Source: Rhynchopus sp. YZ270_cl-10 (Eukaryota; Euglenozoa; Diplonemea; Diplonemida; Diplonemidae). Taken from it: DNA of 64,000 bases. How positions within the stretch are numbered: the stretch's first letter is position 1; every line of letters starts with the position of its first letter. Location: the NCBI GenBank assembly GCA_964035575.1, contig OZ037895.1, positions 434,001 to 498,000 on the forward strand, written 5' to 3'. Under the pieces are notes generated by a model. That model had not been told where the DNA came from. It ran no database searches and was given only the letters and a program-made list of their open reading frames with translations. Made by a program: the position numbers and the translations under genes. Shown piece by piece: positions 21,630 through 31,105 of this stretch.

Positions 21630-22307
21630 TTAACAACTGGCTCCGTTAGTCGCAATCACTTTGATCACAACCGAGGTGCAGCCGTAAGGGGGGGTACCGA
21701 GAACTCTGCCTTCTCCCGCTGTTAGGTCCGAAATGCACTTTCCTGTCTTCACGTTGACAGGCAGCATCACTGTGTGCGCAGAGGCTGCTGAGGTGTCGGA
21801 TTTCAGCGTTTTGAGGGTCATATCCCATTGTCCGCTGCTGGTGAGGAAGGAGGAGGGCTCGCATGTGAGAACGTTGTGCGTCGTGGTCATGGAGAACTGC
21901 GGCGTGTTGCTTCCAAAGCCACCACCAAAGCCACCGCCCCAACCTCCACCAAAGCCTCCAAAGCCACCGTAGAAAACATCCGGCTTGACGAAAGTCTGGA
22001 TGATAGGCGGCCCCTTGATTACCTGATCTCCACTTCCCATCTGACAGTTCTCCTGTACATTCTTGAGCACCTTCCCACACAAATGCCACTGAATAGAACT
22101 CACCCCAGATCCCTCCCCAGCAAGCACCACCTTCGCCCGTGAAAACATATCCTCCCCTTTCATCACCGCTAGCCGCCCGCCAGTCACCTCCAAAGTGAAA
22201 ACAGCCTTCCCATCAGAACCATGCTTCGCGATAAACTCGCCAATGGAACCAAATTCCTCGCCAAAAACTGTACAACACACAGCAAGGAGCATCAAACCTC
22301 TTGACAT
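21630..22307 (-). CDS. Secreted Gly/Phe-rich protein
   Basis: 225 residues from MSRGLMLLAVCCTVFGEE, a clear signal peptide. I chose this Met over an in-frame one 26 codons upstream because that stretch lies in a T-rich leader and has no signal-peptide character. After a globular N-terminal half with Cys (HLCGKVLKNVQENCQ) comes a Gly/Phe run (YGGFGGFGGGWGGGFGGGFG), then a second half with Cys (LTCEPSSF, KTGKCISD, PYGCTS) ending in C. The Gly run suggests an extracellular or cell-surface matrix component. Family not recognised. Confidence 0.8.
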   Translation of the reverse strand: MSRGLMLLAVCCTVFGEEFGSIGEFIAKHGSDGKAVFTLEVTGGRLAVMKGEDMFSRAKVVLAGEGSGVSSIQWHLCGKVLKNVQENCQMGSGDQVIKGPPIIQTFVKPDVFYGGFGGFGGGWGGGFGGGFGSNTPQFSMTTTHNVLTCEPSSFLTSSGQWDMTLKTLKSDTSAASAHTVMLPVNVKTGKCISDLTAGEGRVLGTPPYGCTSVVIKVIATNGASC

Positions 22308-22470
22308 TGTGTATTGTTTTGGGGGGGGGGGATAAAGGGAAATGCTTCTGTTGTGGGTTGGGTGGGAAAATATTTTTTTCTTCATTTCTTATTACTGTGT
22401 TGGAGATGGGGAGGGGAAATGTGCTGTGTGCCGTACATGATTTGTTTTTTTTTTCCTTCTTCTTCCCCGC

Positions 22471-23378
22471 AGGGGAGTTTAAAAGTTTGGATTTTTTTTC
22501 AAAAAAATCGGTTTGAGGTAAAAAATCGGTTTGGGCAAAAAAAAGCGAATTCCGAGCTTTCTCGCCCCCCCACGGGCCTCACCCCCCACCCTTCATCCCT
22601 TAACAACTTTTTTCGATTTCTGTTCCTTTTTAAAAAATTTTCTTACAAAAAGTGAATTTTTGAGGCGGGTTGTAAATAGCAAGAATTTAGTTTTGCTGAT
22701 CATTAACGCTCCCTCTTGATGGTGGTTGATGTACGCAAAGATCTGAACAGAAACGAACAGGCACCCACGAACAGAACGCAACGAACGCATCCAACACAAC
22801 TCAACCGATCTGAATGCATCGAACGGAACCCAAGCAACGCAACGAGTGGTTACAAACCGCAGCCCACCTTCGGTACCCCGCAAGTGCGTTTCCGGCGCCA
22901 CATACACGGGTCTGGGCCCAAAAAACCGGGTTTTGGGCTGAAACTCGTGGTTTTCGGTGAAAAACGCCCGTTTTGCCTTAAGGAACGCACGTTTCTAAAC
23001 ACTTTGGTGCCTCTGCGTGAAATGTCTATTTTTGGTGGACCCCGTATGGGGGGGTGTAGGTACAGGGTGCGTAGCAAAAGCAACCTTAAAAACCTCAGCA
23101 CAGAGTGTTAAGGAATTTTTGAGGGATGGGGTTATCCCTCAGGGCCTCACTTCCCCTTCCTCTCTCACTCATGTTTGGCTTCTCCGAGCTCCGTCCGTCA
23201 AATGGTGGGGTCACATTATCTGCAAAACAGGATTTTTCTGGCCAGAAACCCTGTTACGAGGAAATTTTTTTTTTCAAAAATCCAGATTTTCCATAGCTTT
23301 TTTTTTTTTTTCTTTCAAAATCCTCAAACCGAATTTTTCGGTTTTTGAAACCGGTAAACCGATATTTTAAACTCCCCT
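22471..23378. mobile_element. Inverted-repeat element, AGGGGAGTTTAAAA ends
   Basis: 14-bp inverted ends, with copies of CGGTTT/AAACCG just inside both ends. The middle holds an ACGAACAG-rich stretch (22745-22830). No recognisable protein. Sits upstream of the secreted Gly/Phe-rich gene. Confidence 0.6.
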
Positions 23379-24681
23379 GAAGTCTTCCCCCAGTGAAATA
23401 GCATTTCTCAAATCCAAACATAAAGACAGCGTTAATGCTCTGATTTTATAGGAGATGAGGGGAAAAGGGAAATAAAAAAAAAAGGCAAAAAAAAAGAACG
23501 GGGACTGGCGAGACTCATGAAAAGAAAACCAAATTCGGATGGAAAAAAGGATGAAATGACAAAAATGGGTGGGACATAATGCACTATCACCTCCCCCTGA
23601 ATCCTCTTCAGAACACAAGGGGTGGGAGCGGGCAAAAGGGGGGTGGGAGGGAGGGAGGGAAGCTCAATTTGCTTGAGGCGGGGGTACGGGGAATCTTCAA
23701 AATAAATAATGTGGGGGACAAAAATGTAAGCTTTTGTACACCATTGTGTTCAGAACTTTTTAAAGATACAAAAATAAAAGTATAGTGAACACAAAGGAAA
23801 CCAAACAAGACATTAACAGCTGACATACGGTCGCGCTAGTTTGTGTCCTTTTTTTTTTTCTTCTTTTTTTGGCTTCATAAATACTAGAAAATAAGAAAAA
23901 CAAGAAAAATGTAAGGAGGTTGATGTGCAGAAGACAACCTATTCAAAAGAATCGCACGGTATGATGTTAGGAAAGCCAAGAAAATCAAGAAGAAAGAGCA
24001 TTTGAAAGCGCATAACGTCTCACCATACATCGGCACGACGCAGTGCACTGGTCTCTCCTGAAGGGAATATGTCGCAATGCGATGTATGAAAAAGTAGATA
24101 AAAATAACAGTTTTTGTTTTTACTCTCCTTTCCTGCTTACCCCACCCTCAATTAAATCCCACAAAAACTGTAAGGAACCCTTTTGTCGTTCTTGAGCAGC
24201 CATTCAGACAGCCTTCACTGTCCAGGACACGCTCAAAAAAACGTTTACTTTGGCCTTCACTCTCGTTTGGTGCTGATCAATTACAATCAACCTATGTGGG
24301 GGAAGACGGTTGAACAACACTTTGAGGTAAAGACGTGCAAGACTAGGTTATGGGGTGTGGGTGGAGCAGCCTCCAGTCTCGCGTTGTACCCCGGAAATCT
24401 TCTCAACTGCCGGCAACGCAAAAAATTGGAAATGAGCAAAAAAAAAAAGTTTCTATTTCTCTATACACGCATGAAAGGGGTATTCGGGTAATAAAGAAAC
24501 TTGAAAGATGACATCTGACCATAAATGAAGTGATAATGAAAAAAGAAAACGAGGTACGCCAAAACGGGGGAGATATGGGGAGGGGGGTTAGTAGCATTTA
24601 CAGGGGGGTCACTTTTTTAGTCCTCTTTTGTTTGTCGTTTGGTTTTTTTGGTTTTTTTTGAAAGCTCCACGGACAACGGCA
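23379..24681. other. Gap without genes
   Basis: A possible diverged family-C copy at 24008-24045 (ACGTCT ... ACGCAGTGCAC). Otherwise AT-rich, nothing seen. Confidence 0.6.
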
Positions 24682-27600
24682 TCAGCACATCCTCTGAGGG
24701 GCAGTCCCTGCGGGCTCAACGTAGAAGTCTGCAGAATCGTCAGTACAGGCACCCATGAGACCCTGGGTTGTGGACACTGTGAGGCATTGCGACTGGTACG
24801 TGATGCTCATGAAGTTCATGTTCACAACGTTGTCAATCGTCTTCGGTGGGGACACTTGGAAGTTCCACTCGTGGGTGTCTGTCGTCACCGCAGTGGAGCA
24901 GACAGCATTGGCGCCAGACCGCCCAAGGTGGCAACCAAGCTTCACATTCCGTATCGTGTAGAGAGAGTCGGCCATCTTGCATAGAGACCACAGCGACAGG
25001 TCGTCGGCCTCCGTCGTGTAGGCGACCGACCCGTTCACAGTGGACGCGCCCACGTAGCCCCCACCAACACGACCCATCCTGAACAGAGACACGCCGTCCT
25101 GCAGAGACGGCATAGCAGACGTCGCGCCAAAGTACTTCACAGCGCCAAGCTCACTCGGCCCGCCACCCATCAGCTTGATCATCTGCACCTTGGTCTCCCC
25201 AACAGGCGTGTTCGCACACTGCTGTGCTGTCAGAGTCAGCTTTGCTGTCCACGTTCTTTGCACAACCCAGTGGTCGTCACCGTCGTGCTGGATAGGGTCC
25301 CGGTCGGTGTAGGAGACGGTCACGTGCTCGCCACACTCAGTCGAGCCCTGGGGGATGCCCGTCATGGCAGGTGTGTAGACGTCACCGAAGTTCACTGTTG
25401 CGTCTGCAGGGAAGTCTGTGAAGTGTGCCGTCCCGGGGGTGACTTGGATCTTCTGCACCACTGGGGCGCTCTGGTCGTTGCATTTGGTGGAGTCGTACGC
25501 GATCCACGTGACCTGGCGGTTGTACGCACCACAGCCGTTTACGTAAGGCGCAGTGTCGGACAGGTCTGCCGCCACAACACGCGCGCCGTCCCTACAGCGT
25601 GCGTCAATGGACGTGATGGCCGGCTTCTGCGACATCGTCTTCGCAGCCAGTGTCGTGCAGTGTGCAGTGAAGCCCGCAGCGGCACCAAGGATCGGCGCTT
25701 TGTACTGCCCACTCGCACCCTGGTCTGTGAGGTAGCTTTCCACCTTGCCCTGCCCCTTGAGCACCGTGTTCATAGATGCGCTGGCGATGTTTGCGGATGC
25801 TTTGTCCAAGCTTGCCTGCAGCGCAGAGGCAGAACTCAGGTCGACCCAGACGTTGTGGGTGACAGCCGTTTGGCCTTTAGAGAAGCCTCCCTGTTCAAGA
25901 GTATGGAACTGTACCCGTGCCGGCGTGCTCACGGGCATGGAGGCAGAAGGGGAGACCTCGTAGTTGAGTAGGTCGACCGAAGGTTCGGGCATGGTTGCAC
26001 CCTTCAGAGTCGACAGCAGGCCTGCGTTCTCCTGGGCTGCCACCGTCGACGCCTTCTTCGCTGCCTTCACAGCTTCGGCAGCCTTCTTCACAACGTTCGC
26101 TGCCTTGCCCACAGCCTTCATGCAGCCAGACTCGGGGAAGGCAGCACTGACCTTAGAAGAGCACGACTTAAAGATCCACGCACCATGGCACTCACTCCAC
26201 ACCTGATGCAGCATCTTGCAGCCGTACTTGTTATCTTTGCCGGTAGGCTCGATTGAGTGGCTTGAGCTCCCCAAGCCAAGCGAATCAAGTGTGAGCTTCC
26301 CAAACTCGTTCCAGTCACCCTTGCCAACGGCTTCTCCAATTTTGAAAGCGTCCGACAGACCGGGCACGCTGCCCAACGCCGACTCCACATCGTTTGCGAA
26401 GTCCTCAACCCCCGAAAGAATCTTCCCTGCCTCACCCTTGATGGCGTTCAGCGCGCCGTTGAATTGCTCTGTGATCTCCGTGTACGCCTTCTTCATTGTG
26501 TCGCCGACTGCACCAATGGCCACCTGCATGGCTGCTGCTGTCTTCTTCAGGCCGTCGTTCACAGCGGCAGCAATCTTCTTTGCGAGCTCGCCCGCCTGAA
26601 CTGAGACCCTCAGGGTGAAGGAAGAGCTGAGGAACGGATTCGCCAGCACAGCAGTCCCACTCACAACCATTGTGAGCAGCGGGGTCAGCTCTGCGGAGGC
26701 TACGAAGGCGATGTTGCTGCCCTTCACCGTCAGCTGTGTGTCTACCTTGACTAGCGCCAGAACGGACACCTTGGCGGCAAACTCTGCGTACTCCTTTGTC
26801 GGGTCGAAGGTGAATCGAACGGACTCCATTTTGACGACGTACAAAAAGTTCATGTCCGAAAGAGCTGCAGAAAAGTAGGACATATCCCAGTTCCACTGCA
26901 CAAGCGCATGCGCAGTCAACGCACCATCGAAGAGGTGCATGTCACCCTCGAACCTGAAGATGTCAGCGTTCAGAGTTACCTGCAGCTCTCCGTACGAACG
27001 CAGGACGGGGATGCGGAATGCACCATAAATACCCACAAGCGCCGTCGCCGGGTCCGCAGTTGCAGCAACATGGAACCGTGCGCCCCCCACAACGTCGTCG
27101 TGCGACGCTGTCAGGTACTTCCCGATCTGCATGATGACCTGCCCCCCCATGCGCAGGTCAACCTTGTCCATCTCTGCGTCGATCTCAAACGCCGTCTCCG
27201 ACACCATCACCTTCACAGCAATCTCCCAGCCGAAGAAGTCCAGGCGCCCTGCAAAGGCAATGCCCACTGGCACCACAAGGTTCCCACTCCTGAAGGTCAA
27301 CGTTTTGTCCTCGGTGCCTGCATTGAACGATGCGTACGCGAAGCAGTCCATGTCCACCTCCTGTGGGGTGCTGCCTCCCTGCACTGCTGCACGGCGCTGC
27401 TCCTCACACGTTGCTGCCGCTGTCTTGTCAAAGGGGTAGATACCAGAGGCACCAAGCTTCGCAGGGATCTGCACCCTCGACAGCGGCGGGGCGAACTCCT
27501 CAATCAGCGCAAAGATCTGCGCAATCGTGATCTGGTTGATCATTGCTGTGAAGTAGTTGCTGTCAGGCTCCGTCGCACTCACCCCGACGTACGCACGCCC

Positions 27601-29685
27601 TTCAATACGTGTTCCGGTGTGTCCCAAGCAGTCCGAGCTCTTACCAAGGCAGATGGCACCCCCTACCTCCAACTTTGTCGGCAGCTCCACCTTCAGGTCC
27701 ATGCCGATCCCAAGAATGACGTCCCCAATGTTTGCGAAGGGAATCTCAAGCACCTTCGTCCACCACCCATCCATTTTCACCTGTCCGTCCACAAGCTGTG
27801 CACTGGCGCTGACCTTCAGCGAGAGCGACCCAGCCAGGTAGAGGTAGCGAGGCGCCGAGGAGCTGCACTTCTCTACGCACAACCTGACGGGGAGCTCCAC
27901 ACCGAGGTCCAGGATGGGCTCGGGCTTGACCTCTACCTTTGTGAAGAGGGTGAAACCCATCTTTTCGGTGACGTCGGTAAGCGCAAAGACCTTGTCGAGG
28001 CCCGAGGGTGGGGTGGCCACATCGACCTCAAACGCAACATCGCCAGAGTACGACATCGACGCTGTCACCCCAAACACAATCTCCGACAGGCCTTCTGCCA
28101 CCTGCTGGAAGCCGCTTGTAGAGGTCGCAGGAAACACAGGGCTACCCACAACCGACACACTCAGACCAGTTTTCGTCACCGTGAAAGTCGCAGTGGTATC
28201 ACCAAGCCCCAGCGCCGCAATTGGCGACAGAAGCTTTGTGAACACAGACGCAACGGAGTTCGGCAGCCCAGAAGCCACGACATATCCAATCCCGCCAAAG
28301 GTGAGGCCCGGCACCCACAGAGCAACGTCAGCACCGTCGTGGTCCTCTGTGATCTCCAGGGTTGCAGTGCCAGACACAGTCTTAAGAGTGTTGAGGGGCA
28401 CATCGTGGCACGACCCCATGCAGAAGCTTGTCACAAACTTGCCCTCAAGGATCATAGGCGACACAAGCTTGATCACATCAACCAACTTCGACACAGCGCC
28501 AGTTACGTCAGATGTGGAAGTCGCAGTAGCTGACCGCTGTGTGGTGCTGGTGCACTCGGACTGGCTGAAGCTCGGTGCCGGCCCTGTGGTTGCCACCGTA
28601 AGTCCGTCGCCAATCATCAGCCTGCCGGACCCCCATTCAGCATTCCACGTTCCCTTGAGTGCTGCCATCTCCTCCCAAGAGTCCTTCAGTTCGCCCCAAA
28701 GTCCTTTCGCACCCTCCACAAGCCCTGAGGGATATCCGGAATACAGGGTCACCCCCCACCCAACGACGGTGGGGTCCATCATGGACGCTGGGTTCGATGC
28801 GAGACAGCCCCAGTTCGGGTGGCTGAGGTAGACGTGGAGCTCCTTGATGGCCTTGAAGGAGGGGAGCACCACGCTCACCTTGTAGGCAAACCCGCTGATG
28901 CTGTCGGTTGTCTTTGCGAAGTCGATGGCGATGGTTGCGTCCAGGATTTTGTCAAGCTTCCCCCACACACTGCTTGCCCCATTCCCCGAGCTCGAGAGCA
29001 CAGTCGCGGCCTCTCTCAAGAACCGCTCGCTCGACGACGTTGTGTTGTCATCCCCACCGCCCTCTGCTGCAGTTCCTGCAAACCCCATCGATGCGGACCC
29101 ACCCAGCGCAAGCACGAAGTCTGTTGGGCTGCTCAACGCCACTCCTGCCTGGAAGTGGAACCCCGCAGACGCCGACAACGACAGGCTCTCCCCCTTCACA
29201 GACCCCATGCTCAACGACGGCGACACAGAGAGACCCACCGTCGCCAGCACAACATCTCCGATGCGCGATCCTGCTGAAGATGGTTCTGCTCCTGTACTGC
29301 TTGTCCCAGAGTCACCCCCACCAAGCGACCCAAGGCTCAGCCCAATTTTGGATGCAACTCCTTCAACGGCATGCTCAAGACGGGTCTCAATGTCCGCTTC
29401 GTTGAAGTAATCAATCATATCATCCAAAGCGAGCGCAGTCTTGTTCAGGAAATGGCCAAGCTTAGAGTCAATCACTTCGTGAATAACTGCTGTCACGCCG
29501 ATCTTGTCCATGTATGACGACACTTCGTCCGTAACGGCAGACACCGCGCGCGCCTTGAAGTCATCCACCACCTCAGTAAAGGAGGAGGTGAACGCTGAAG
29601 AGTCGAAAGGCTGGTCTGTAGTCTCCGGGGGAGGCTTCGATGCGCATACTGTGCTGAGCAGCAGCAAGAGAGCAAAATGCCTCAT
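24682..29685 (-). CDS. 1667-residue secreted multi-domain protein
   Basis: Single exon of 5 kb, GC-rich. Signal peptide MRHFALLLLLSTVCAS. Mostly beta-strand-like Ser/Thr/Gly/Val-rich sequence. An internal repeat is visible near residues 598 and 672 (LGVELPVRLCVEKC and LKVELPTKLEVGGAIC). An amphipathic Ala/Lys helix region occupies about 1030-1100 (AAAVNDGLKKTAAAMQVAIG) and another Lys/Ala-rich helix follows near 1200. The last 140 residues (GCHLGRSGANAVC ... CLTVSTTQGLMGAC) look like a carbohydrate-binding beta-trefoil of ricin type. No membrane helix. Likely a large extracellular or vacuolar protein, perhaps lipid- or glycan-binding; family not recognised. The long frame on the opposite strand is a shadow. 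Confidence 0.85.
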   Translation of the reverse strand: MRHFALLLLLSTVCASKPPPETTDQPFDSSAFTSSFTEVVDDFKARAVSAVTDEVSSYMDKIGVTAVIHEVIDSKLGHFLNKTALALDDMIDYFNEADIETRLEHAVEGVASKIGLSLGSLGGGDSGTSSTGAEPSSAGSRIGDVVLATVGLSVSPSLSMGSVKGESLSLSASAGFHFQAGVALSSPTDFVLALGGSASMGFAGTAAEGGGDDNTTSSSERFLREAATVLSSSGNGASSVWGKLDKILDATIAIDFAKTTDSISGFAYKVSVVLPSFKAIKELHVYLSHPNWGCLASNPASMMDPTVVGWGVTLYSGYPSGLVEGAKGLWGELKDSWEEMAALKGTWNAEWGSGRLMIGDGLTVATTGPAPSFSQSECTSTTQRSATATSTSDVTGAVSKLVDVIKLVSPMILEGKFVTSFCMGSCHDVPLNTLKTVSGTATLEITEDHDGADVALWVPGLTFGGIGYVVASGLPNSVASVFTKLLSPIAALGLGDTTATFTVTKTGLSVSVVGSPVFPATSTSGFQQVAEGLSEIVFGVTASMSYSGDVAFEVDVATPPSGLDKVFALTDVTEKMGFTLFTKVEVKPEPILDLGVELPVRLCVEKCSSSAPRYLYLAGSLSLKVSASAQLVDGQVKMDGWWTKVLEIPFANIGDVILGIGMDLKVELPTKLEVGGAICLGKSSDCLGHTGTRIEGRAYVGVSATEPDSNYFTAMINQITIAQIFALIEEFAPPLSRVQIPAKLGASGIYPFDKTAAATCEEQRRAAVQGGSTPQEVDMDCFAYASFNAGTEDKTLTFRSGNLVVPVGIAFAGRLDFFGWEIAVKVMVSETAFEIDAEMDKVDLRMGGQVIMQIGKYLTASHDDVVGGARFHVAATADPATALVGIYGAFRIPVLRSYGELQVTLNADIFRFEGDMHLFDGALTAHALVQWNWDMSYFSAALSDMNFLYVVKMESVRFTFDPTKEYAEFAAKVSVLALVKVDTQLTVKGSNIAFVASAELTPLLTMVVSGTAVLANPFLSSSFTLRVSVQAGELAKKIAAAVNDGLKKTAAAMQVAIGAVGDTMKKAYTEITEQFNGALNAIKGEAGKILSGVEDFANDVESALGSVPGLSDAFKIGEAVGKGDWNEFGKLTLDSLGLGSSSHSIEPTGKDNKYGCKMLHQVWSECHGAWIFKSCSSKVSAAFPESGCMKAVGKAANVVKKAAEAVKAAKKASTVAAQENAGLLSTLKGATMPEPSVDLLNYEVSPSASMPVSTPARVQFHTLEQGGFSKGQTAVTHNVWVDLSSASALQASLDKASANIASASMNTVLKGQGKVESYLTDQGASGQYKAPILGAAAGFTAHCTTLAAKTMSQKPAITSIDARCRDGARVVAADLSDTAPYVNGCGAYNRQVTWIAYDSTKCNDQSAPVVQKIQVTPGTAHFTDFPADATVNFGDVYTPAMTGIPQGSTECGEHVTVSYTDRDPIQHDGDDHWVVQRTWTAKLTLTAQQCANTPVGETKVQMIKLMGGGPSELGAVKYFGATSAMPSLQDGVSLFRMGRVGGGYVGASTVNGSVAYTTEADDLSLWSLCKMADSLYTIRNVKLGCHLGRSGANAVCSTAVTTDTHEWNFQVSPPKTIDNVVNMNFMSITYQSQCLTVSTTQGLMGACTDDSADFYVEPAGTAPQRMC

Positions 29686-29933
29686 TTTTTTTGTGTATTC
29701 TTTGTGCTTTCCTCCCTTAAAACGGTGTATCAGCTGTACGCACTGCTATTTTTTCTGAATATATGTCTTTTCTGTGTTTTTAACTGGAATCTATAATATA
29801 GTGGATGAAGTGGGAGAGAAGGGGCTGGACAGGTGATTGGGTTGGTTGCTATAGTGAATCATCCTCAACTGGGGGTAGTACATTGATGCAGTACGTAGAG
29901 ATATTGCTGTTTGTGGAAAGACAAAATAAAAGA

Positions 29934-29979
29934 AAAGTTTATAAGATGATCCTAAGCCTCTCGTGCTCAGTCACCTTAT
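29934..29979 (+). repeat. Family-B hairpin repeat
   Basis: AAAAGTTTATAAGATGATCC, CTAAGC...GCTCAG, TCACCTT. Confidence 0.75.
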
Positions 29980-30099
29980 CATATTCGTTATCGCACAGCT
30001 TCTTATAAAAAGAAAACAACTCTTTTTTTTTCATAAGGTGTGGGAGAAAGATAAAGAGTGGTAGTTTATCTTGGGTAGAAGAAGGGGGAAAAAACTGTG

Positions 30100-30139
30100 A
30101 AGTTGACAGTGCAAAACGTCTCTGAGACGCAGGCACTGA
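30100..30139 (+). repeat. Family-C hairpin repeat
   Basis: Perfect two-part stem: AGTGC/GCACT outside and CGTCT/AGACG inside, joined by AAA and CAG. Confidence 0.8.
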
Positions 30140-30258
30140 ACACTCCGCGGGGTTACCGAACCCCTCCCAGAGTGTAACTAAAAAGAAGGGTACATGAAAA
30201 GACGAAACCATCTTTTTCACAAAAAACCTTGTTGTCACCCTTTTTTCTTTTTTTGATA

Positions 30259-30320
30259 AATTGTTGGAGTAGTGTAGTTGCCTCGGTTGTGTTGCCACAG
30301 TTGTGCAATCCCCACTGTCT
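30259..30320 (+). repeat. Family-D hairpin repeat
   Basis: AGTAGTGTAGTTGC ... GCAA ... CCCCACTG; longer inner arm than other copies. Confidence 0.55.
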
Positions 30321-30398
30321 TTTTTTGTATGGCGTTCGGCATTTGCCAAAGCTTGGGGGGAAAGAAAATTAGATTCATATACTTTCATTCAGAAAAGA

Positions 30399-30519
30399 AA
30401 GTTGACTTGAAATACAAAGCCCTCTCGTGAACAGTGTATTTTGGTACAATGACCGGCTGTACTGGGGGGTGGGACACCCAATGCAGTCCTACATTCCATT
30501 TTAGTGGTTTACATCTGAA
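30399..30519 (+). repeat. Family-A hairpin repeat, full length
   Basis: All boxes present from GTTGACTTGAAATAC to GTGGTTTACATCTGA. Confidence 0.8.
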
Positions 30520-30529
30520 AGAAACCGAA

Positions 30530-30576
30530 AAGTTTATAATATGAGGCTAAGCCGTTGTGTTTGCTTAGTCAGCTTG
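30530..30576 (+). repeat. Family-B hairpin repeat
   Basis: AAAAGTTTATAATATGAGG, CTAAGC...GCTTAG, TCAGCTT. Confidence 0.65.
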
Positions 30577-30581
30577 AAAGA

Positions 30582-30626
30582 AAAGTTGGTCAGATGATCA
30601 TAATATTCACATACTTAGTCACCTGA
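30582..30626 (+). repeat. Family-B hairpin repeat
   Basis: Outer stem CAGATGA/TCACCTG where other copies have AAGATGA/TCACCTT: both sides changed together. Confidence 0.65.
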
Positions 30627-30995
30627 TATAAACCGATCATCGGAAGCCACCCAATCCCCCCTCCTCCCTCTCCAACTACAAAAATTTTGTACAATTTTTG
30701 TACCCCCCCACCCACCCACCCACCCATCCCCACCCCCCACCCCCCACCCCTTGTTTGTACACTATCAAATACCTGAGAATTACAGAAAAAAAAAAAGAAA
30801 AAAAAAAGATGAAAACGGTCCTCTCTCTACACATCGTGTTAGGAATTCGATTGTTATGGATACAAAATAATCGCTTTCCCCCTCCCCACAACCCCACTAA
30901 AACTACAAAAACGGCGTATCTTGAAATATACGCCCAAGAGTTGTGTACCCTACCTTATCAAAAATGATAACCCCAACCCCACCTTAATGGTGGCA

Positions 30996-31090
30996 GTATT
31001 GCGATGATGGGAGCCCATTGGAATACACAAAATACATCATGATGTATTTTGATGCATTTTGCGTATTCCAATGGGCTCCCATCGCAATAC
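30996..31090. repeat. 95-bp palindrome just 3' of the transporter stop
   Basis: Arms of about 35 nt (GTATTGCGATG, GGGAGCCCATTGGAATAC and complements) around a nested small palindrome (ACATCATGATGT). Ends 15 bp from the transporter stop codon on the same transcript. Confidence 0.85.
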
Positions 31091-31105
31091 TACCAATACC
31101 GTAAC

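Larger units (their letters stand above)
29686..31105. other. Gap dense in hairpin repeats
   Basis: Families B (29934-29979, 30530-30576, 30582-30626), C (30100-30139), D (30259-30320), E (30369-30396) and A (30399-30519), plus a CCCACC microsatellite (30703-30750) and a 95-bp palindrome (30996-31090). Confidence 0.8.

Noticed and set aside
26908-28533. 541-codon plus-strand frame opposite the 1667-residue gene
   Set aside because: Antisense shadow; no domain character, Arg/His-rich.
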